64,000 nt of DNA from an uncultured Lachnospiraceae bacterium (GTDB lineage: Bacteria; Bacillota; Clostridia; Lachnospirales; Lachnospiraceae): the NCBI GenBank assembly GCA_946615865.1, contig CAMOIJ010000008.1:20059-84058 (forward strand), in the 5' to 3' direction. Numbering within the stretch: the stretch's first letter is position 1; each line of letters starts with the position of its first letter. The notes below the pieces were generated by a model that was not told the DNA's origin, did not search any database, and saw only the letters and a list, made by a program, of their open reading frames with translations. Position numbers and translations under genes: made by a program. Below are positions 61,367 to 64,000 of this stretch, piece after piece.

Positions 61367-62872
61367 ATGAACATCAAAAAAGCCAAAGAACAGATCAAAA
61401 GCGCAATGACCGCATACTTCACAAAGGATCCGCTTGGAAATTATGTGATCCCGATAGAGAAGCAGCGCCCGGTCTTTCTCGTGGGACCACCCGGGATCGG
61501 TAAGACGGCGATCATGGAGCAGATCGCATCTGAACTTGGAGTGGGCCTCCTTTCCTACTCCATGACACATCATACCCGTCAGAGCGCGATCGGCCTGCCG
61601 TATATTTCTCATAAAGAGTATGGCGGCAAAGAATATAGTGTTACAGAATACACGATGAGTGAGATCATAGCTTCTATTTATGATCTTATGGAGAACAGTG
61701 GTGTACAGGAGGGGATCCTGTTTCTCGATGAGATCAACTGCGTGTCAGAGACTCTGTCTCCGCTCATGCTGCAGTTTTTGCAGTACAAGGTTTTCGGGCG
61801 TCATAAAATACCGGAAGGATGGATCGTCGTGACAGCCGGAAACCCTCCGGAATACAATGATTCCGTCCGCGAATTCGACGTAGTCACATTGGACAGGCTG
61901 AAAAAGATCGATGTGGAGCCGAACCTGGATGTCTGGAAAGAATATGCGTATCAGTCAGGGATCCATCCGGCTGTTATGACCTTTCTGGATATCAAAAAAT
62001 CGTATTTCTATTCGGTTGAGACAACGATCAGCGGCAAGAGCTTCGTTACTCCCCGCGGATGGGAAGACCTGAGCAAAATGCTTCAGCTGTTTGAAAAGAA
62101 TGACCTCAAAGCAGATGAAGACCTTGTGATCCAGTATCTTCAGAACCGCAGGATCGCCAAGGAGTTTGCGGTCTACTATGACCTGTTCATGAAATACAAG
62201 GAAGACTATCAGGTCGGGAAGATCCTACAGGGAAAAGCAGATGAAAAGATCAAAAAACGTGCAAAGGACGCACGCTTTGATGAAAGGCTATCTCTTGTAG
62301 GGCTGATGCTGGACGGAGTAAATAAAGCAATCCGGGGAGTCAGCGAAGAAGAGGCTTTTCTCCGTTCCTGCATGAACGGTATTAAGCAGTTCCGTCAGAC
62401 CTCTGCCGTCAAAAAGAATGACCCCAAAGGGGAGATGGACAAAGTAGTCGCACGCGAAGAGAAGATGCTGGAATCGGCCGTAAATTCAGGTGCGCTGTCC
62501 CAGTCTGATAAGATCTGCCGGCAGAAAACGATCCTTTATCTCCGGGAGCTTTCGGATAAGATTGCCGGGGAAGACAATGCTGAATCAGCCTTCAAGATCG
62601 TCAAAAAAGACTACAATGCGAAGGTAAAGAATCTGTCTAAAGCAGCGGACGCCGTAAAGCAGAAGCTGTCAAACATGTTCCTGTTCAGTGAAGAAGTCTT
62701 TGGCGAAGGACAGGAGATCCTGATCATCGTGACTGAGCTTACGGCGAATAGTAAGAGCGCAATGTTCATCAGCCAGTACGGATGCCCGGAATATTTCAGG
62801 CATAATAAAGATCTTCTGTTTTATGAGAGGCAGAATGATATTTTGAAGAGGATTGAGGATCTGGGAGTGTGA
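61367..62872 (+). CDS. MoxR-type AAA+ ATPase
   Basis: 501 residues. Walker A GPPGIGKT (about 40-47), Walker B ILFLDEIN (about 118-125), sensor-1 VVTAGNPPEYN, arginine-finger region EFDVVTLDRLKKI and a long helical C-terminal half. MoxR ATPases act as chaperones that load or activate VWA proteins. With 55739 (DUF4132) and 59960 (VWA) it forms the three-part core also seen in the MolR/Yeh gene set of enterobacteria. Confidence 0.9.
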   Translation: MNIKKAKEQIKSAMTAYFTKDPLGNYVIPIEKQRPVFLVGPPGIGKTAIMEQIASELGVGLLSYSMTHHTRQSAIGLPYISHKEYGGKEYSVTEYTMSEIIASIYDLMENSGVQEGILFLDEINCVSETLSPLMLQFLQYKVFGRHKIPEGWIVVTAGNPPEYNDSVREFDVVTLDRLKKIDVEPNLDVWKEYAYQSGIHPAVMTFLDIKKSYFYSVETTISGKSFVTPRGWEDLSKMLQLFEKNDLKADEDLVIQYLQNRRIAKEFAVYYDLFMKYKEDYQVGKILQGKADEKIKKRAKDARFDERLSLVGLMLDGVNKAIRGVSEEEAFLRSCMNGIKQFRQTSAVKKNDPKGEMDKVVAREEKMLESAVNSGALSQSDKICRQKTILYLRELSDKIAGEDNAESAFKIVKKDYNAKVKNLSKAADAVKQKLSNMFLFSEEVFGEGQEILIIVTELTANSKSAMFISQYGCPEYFRHNKDLLFYERQNDILKRIEDLGV

Positions 62873-62955
62873 GTTTTGATGATATTATTAGTAGAGTAGT
62901 TAATACATATATTTATATTTTGATTACAAAATTAATACAAATGGAGGTAAATAAA

Positions 62956-63528
62956 ATGGCTTATTCTACGGGAGCATATACTCTTGAAATTAACGGTACT
63001 CGAAAAGACTATGAATTTGTTAAAGGGTTATTATCGCTATTCAGTGATTTTATGATTGGCGAAACTAATATACTCAGTTTTGAAGAGAACGATGAGAAGA
63101 AGACTGTTTATGTAGAAGTGGAACCTGTGAGTACAGACTCAATAGTCGAAACAATAGGACTACTGAAAACAATACGTGATAAGCAAGGACTGGTATTTAA
63201 TCTTTGTATTAACGATGGATTTATCGATAACGATAATGAGTACTATACTCTTTTGGGCATTAAATTGAAAGAAAATGATATCTTCACAAGGTTAATTGAC
63301 TATACAGTAGAGGCTGATGAATCAGATTATGATTCTGATATGGTTAGTGATACGCTAATAATGAAGAGGGAGGACGCTGAGCATAAAGCTTCTGAAGAGT
63401 TAGCAAAGCTTGAATGGGAAAAAGTGGTCATCGATACTGAAATGACCGGCAATTGGACTGAGATGGCGGATGAACTTGATGAAGACGGGGAAGTTGAGGA
63501 ACTTTATGATAACTGCTTTAGTGAATAA
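62956..63528 (+). CDS. Acidic protein of unknown function
   Basis: 190 residues from ATG 62956 (GGAGG upstream; a longer frame to 62869 would overlap the MoxR gene and has no site). Acidic throughout, with an Asp/Glu-rich C terminus (DELDEDGEVEELYD). Alternating beta/alpha pattern, no family recognised. Last gene of the same-strand run. Confidence 0.65.
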   Translation: MAYSTGAYTLEINGTRKDYEFVKGLLSLFSDFMIGETNILSFEENDEKKTVYVEVEPVSTDSIVETIGLLKTIRDKQGLVFNLCINDGFIDNDNEYYTLLGIKLKENDIFTRLIDYTVEADESDYDSDMVSDTLIMKREDAEHKASEELAKLEWEKVVIDTEMTGNWTEMADELDEDGEVEELYDNCFSE

Positions 63529-63573
63529 GAATAGAGTAATACTCGGCCGTTAACTTAATGAGGAGAACTTTCC

Positions 63574-63906
63574 ATGAACATGCTCAGATATATGCAGCCG
63601 TTTTATACAGATCATACTCCAAAGGTGCTTCTTACTGGCAATGGTCTTCACCGTGCCTTTGAAGACGCAAACTGGGACAAACTGCTTCGGGATTTGTCAG
63701 GATCACGCTTTTCTGATGAAAAATGGGGGATACTGAAGAAGTTGCCATACCCGCAGCTGGCAATCGTCGCCACAGGGAATCATCTGAATACTGGGATGAA
63801 AGAGGCATCTCAACTTTATATTCAGTCGGATGTACTGCCTGGTGAGGATACCCTTATCAAAAAGGCGATTAATACCGGGTTTGAGGCAATCCTTACAACT
63901 AATTAA
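63574..63906 (+). pseudogene. SIR2-like protein, N-terminal part ending in a premature stop
   Basis: 110 residues beginning MNMLRYMQPFYTD, with KVLLTGNGLHRAF, an NAD-binding-style loop, and the end INTGFEAILTTN. In SIR2-like defence NADases this strand continues as TTNY(T/D); here a TAA replaces the tyrosine codon. The same frame stays open after the stop (63907 to the window edge) but does not look like SIR2. GAGGAG precedes the start. Either a truncated gene, a nonsense mutant or a sequence error. Confidence 0.6.
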
Positions 63907-64000
63907 CAAGAAATGTTGTTCGTGCCCGGTATAGAAAAAGGCCCGTTTATCACGGACCAGCATGAAAAATATTTCGTTTGGACCAAGTCGCCGGCCGTCC

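Overview
The window looks like a chromosomal segment of a Clostridia-class Bacillota, most probably Lachnospiraceae or a close relative. The reasons are strong GGAGG ribosome-binding sites, frequent TTG/GTG starts, a ZTP riboswitch in front of formate-tetrahydrofolate ligase, DUF5688 and BspA-type leucine-rich-repeat proteins, and a MobC/MobA mobilisation pair. The genus cannot be fixed from sequence reading alone.

Positions 1-13,335 look like core chromosome. In order: the 3' part of a ZTP riboswitch with its terminator, an odd 159-bp nested inverted-repeat element and fhs; an amidohydrolase translationally coupled to a YkgJ-type cysteine-cluster protein; a convergent membrane-anchored Ig-like protein; a zinc/cadmium-type efflux operon (ArsR regulator, free HMA metallochaperone, P1B ATPase) with a readable promoter and operator; a 0.5-kb array of eight degenerate repeats; a 1270-residue surface subtilase; and tRNA-Ala(GGC).

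From 13,390 to the right edge the window is an integrated island. A tyrosine recombinase reads back towards the tRNA-Ala 3' end, the usual layout of an element inserted in a tRNA gene. Its mobile backbone is a VapE-type ATPase, an ArdC/DUF5688/XRE operon, a structured putative oriT, MobC, a HxDxxHxH relaxase, a coiled-coil membrane protein in an overlapping frame, and a P4-type primase-helicase. No conjugation channel genes are visible, so it is either mobilisable only or its transfer genes lie outside. Between VapE and a macro-domain/HTH gene is a recently duplicated two-gene module (B-A-b-B-A) with a 535-bp apparently identical block and diverged gene bodies.

The rest is defence-like cargo. 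First comes a type I restriction-modification operon (hsdR-hsdM-hsdS), with an AT-rich two-gene cassette (one gene HEPN/AbiU2-like) inserted at the end of hsdS, leaving a second copy of the hsdS tail; then a PD-(D/E)XK-like protein and a PUA/EVE-like protein. Next, after an intergenic stretch with a 40-bp direct repeat, come a helicase-HNH protein and two small partners. A long same-strand run follows (46,058-63,528): a 1454-residue Sel1/TPR membrane protein, an Mre11-like phosphoesterase, a Rad50-like ATPase, a WYL regulator, a zinc-ribbon peptide, an LRR-DUF4132 protein, an LRR protein, a small zinc protein, a degenerate-metallopeptidase/VWA protein, a MoxR-type ATPase and a small acidic protein. 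This run is the best candidate for an undescribed multi-component conflict system. At the right edge a SIR2-like reading frame stops exactly where the conserved TTNY motif should continue.
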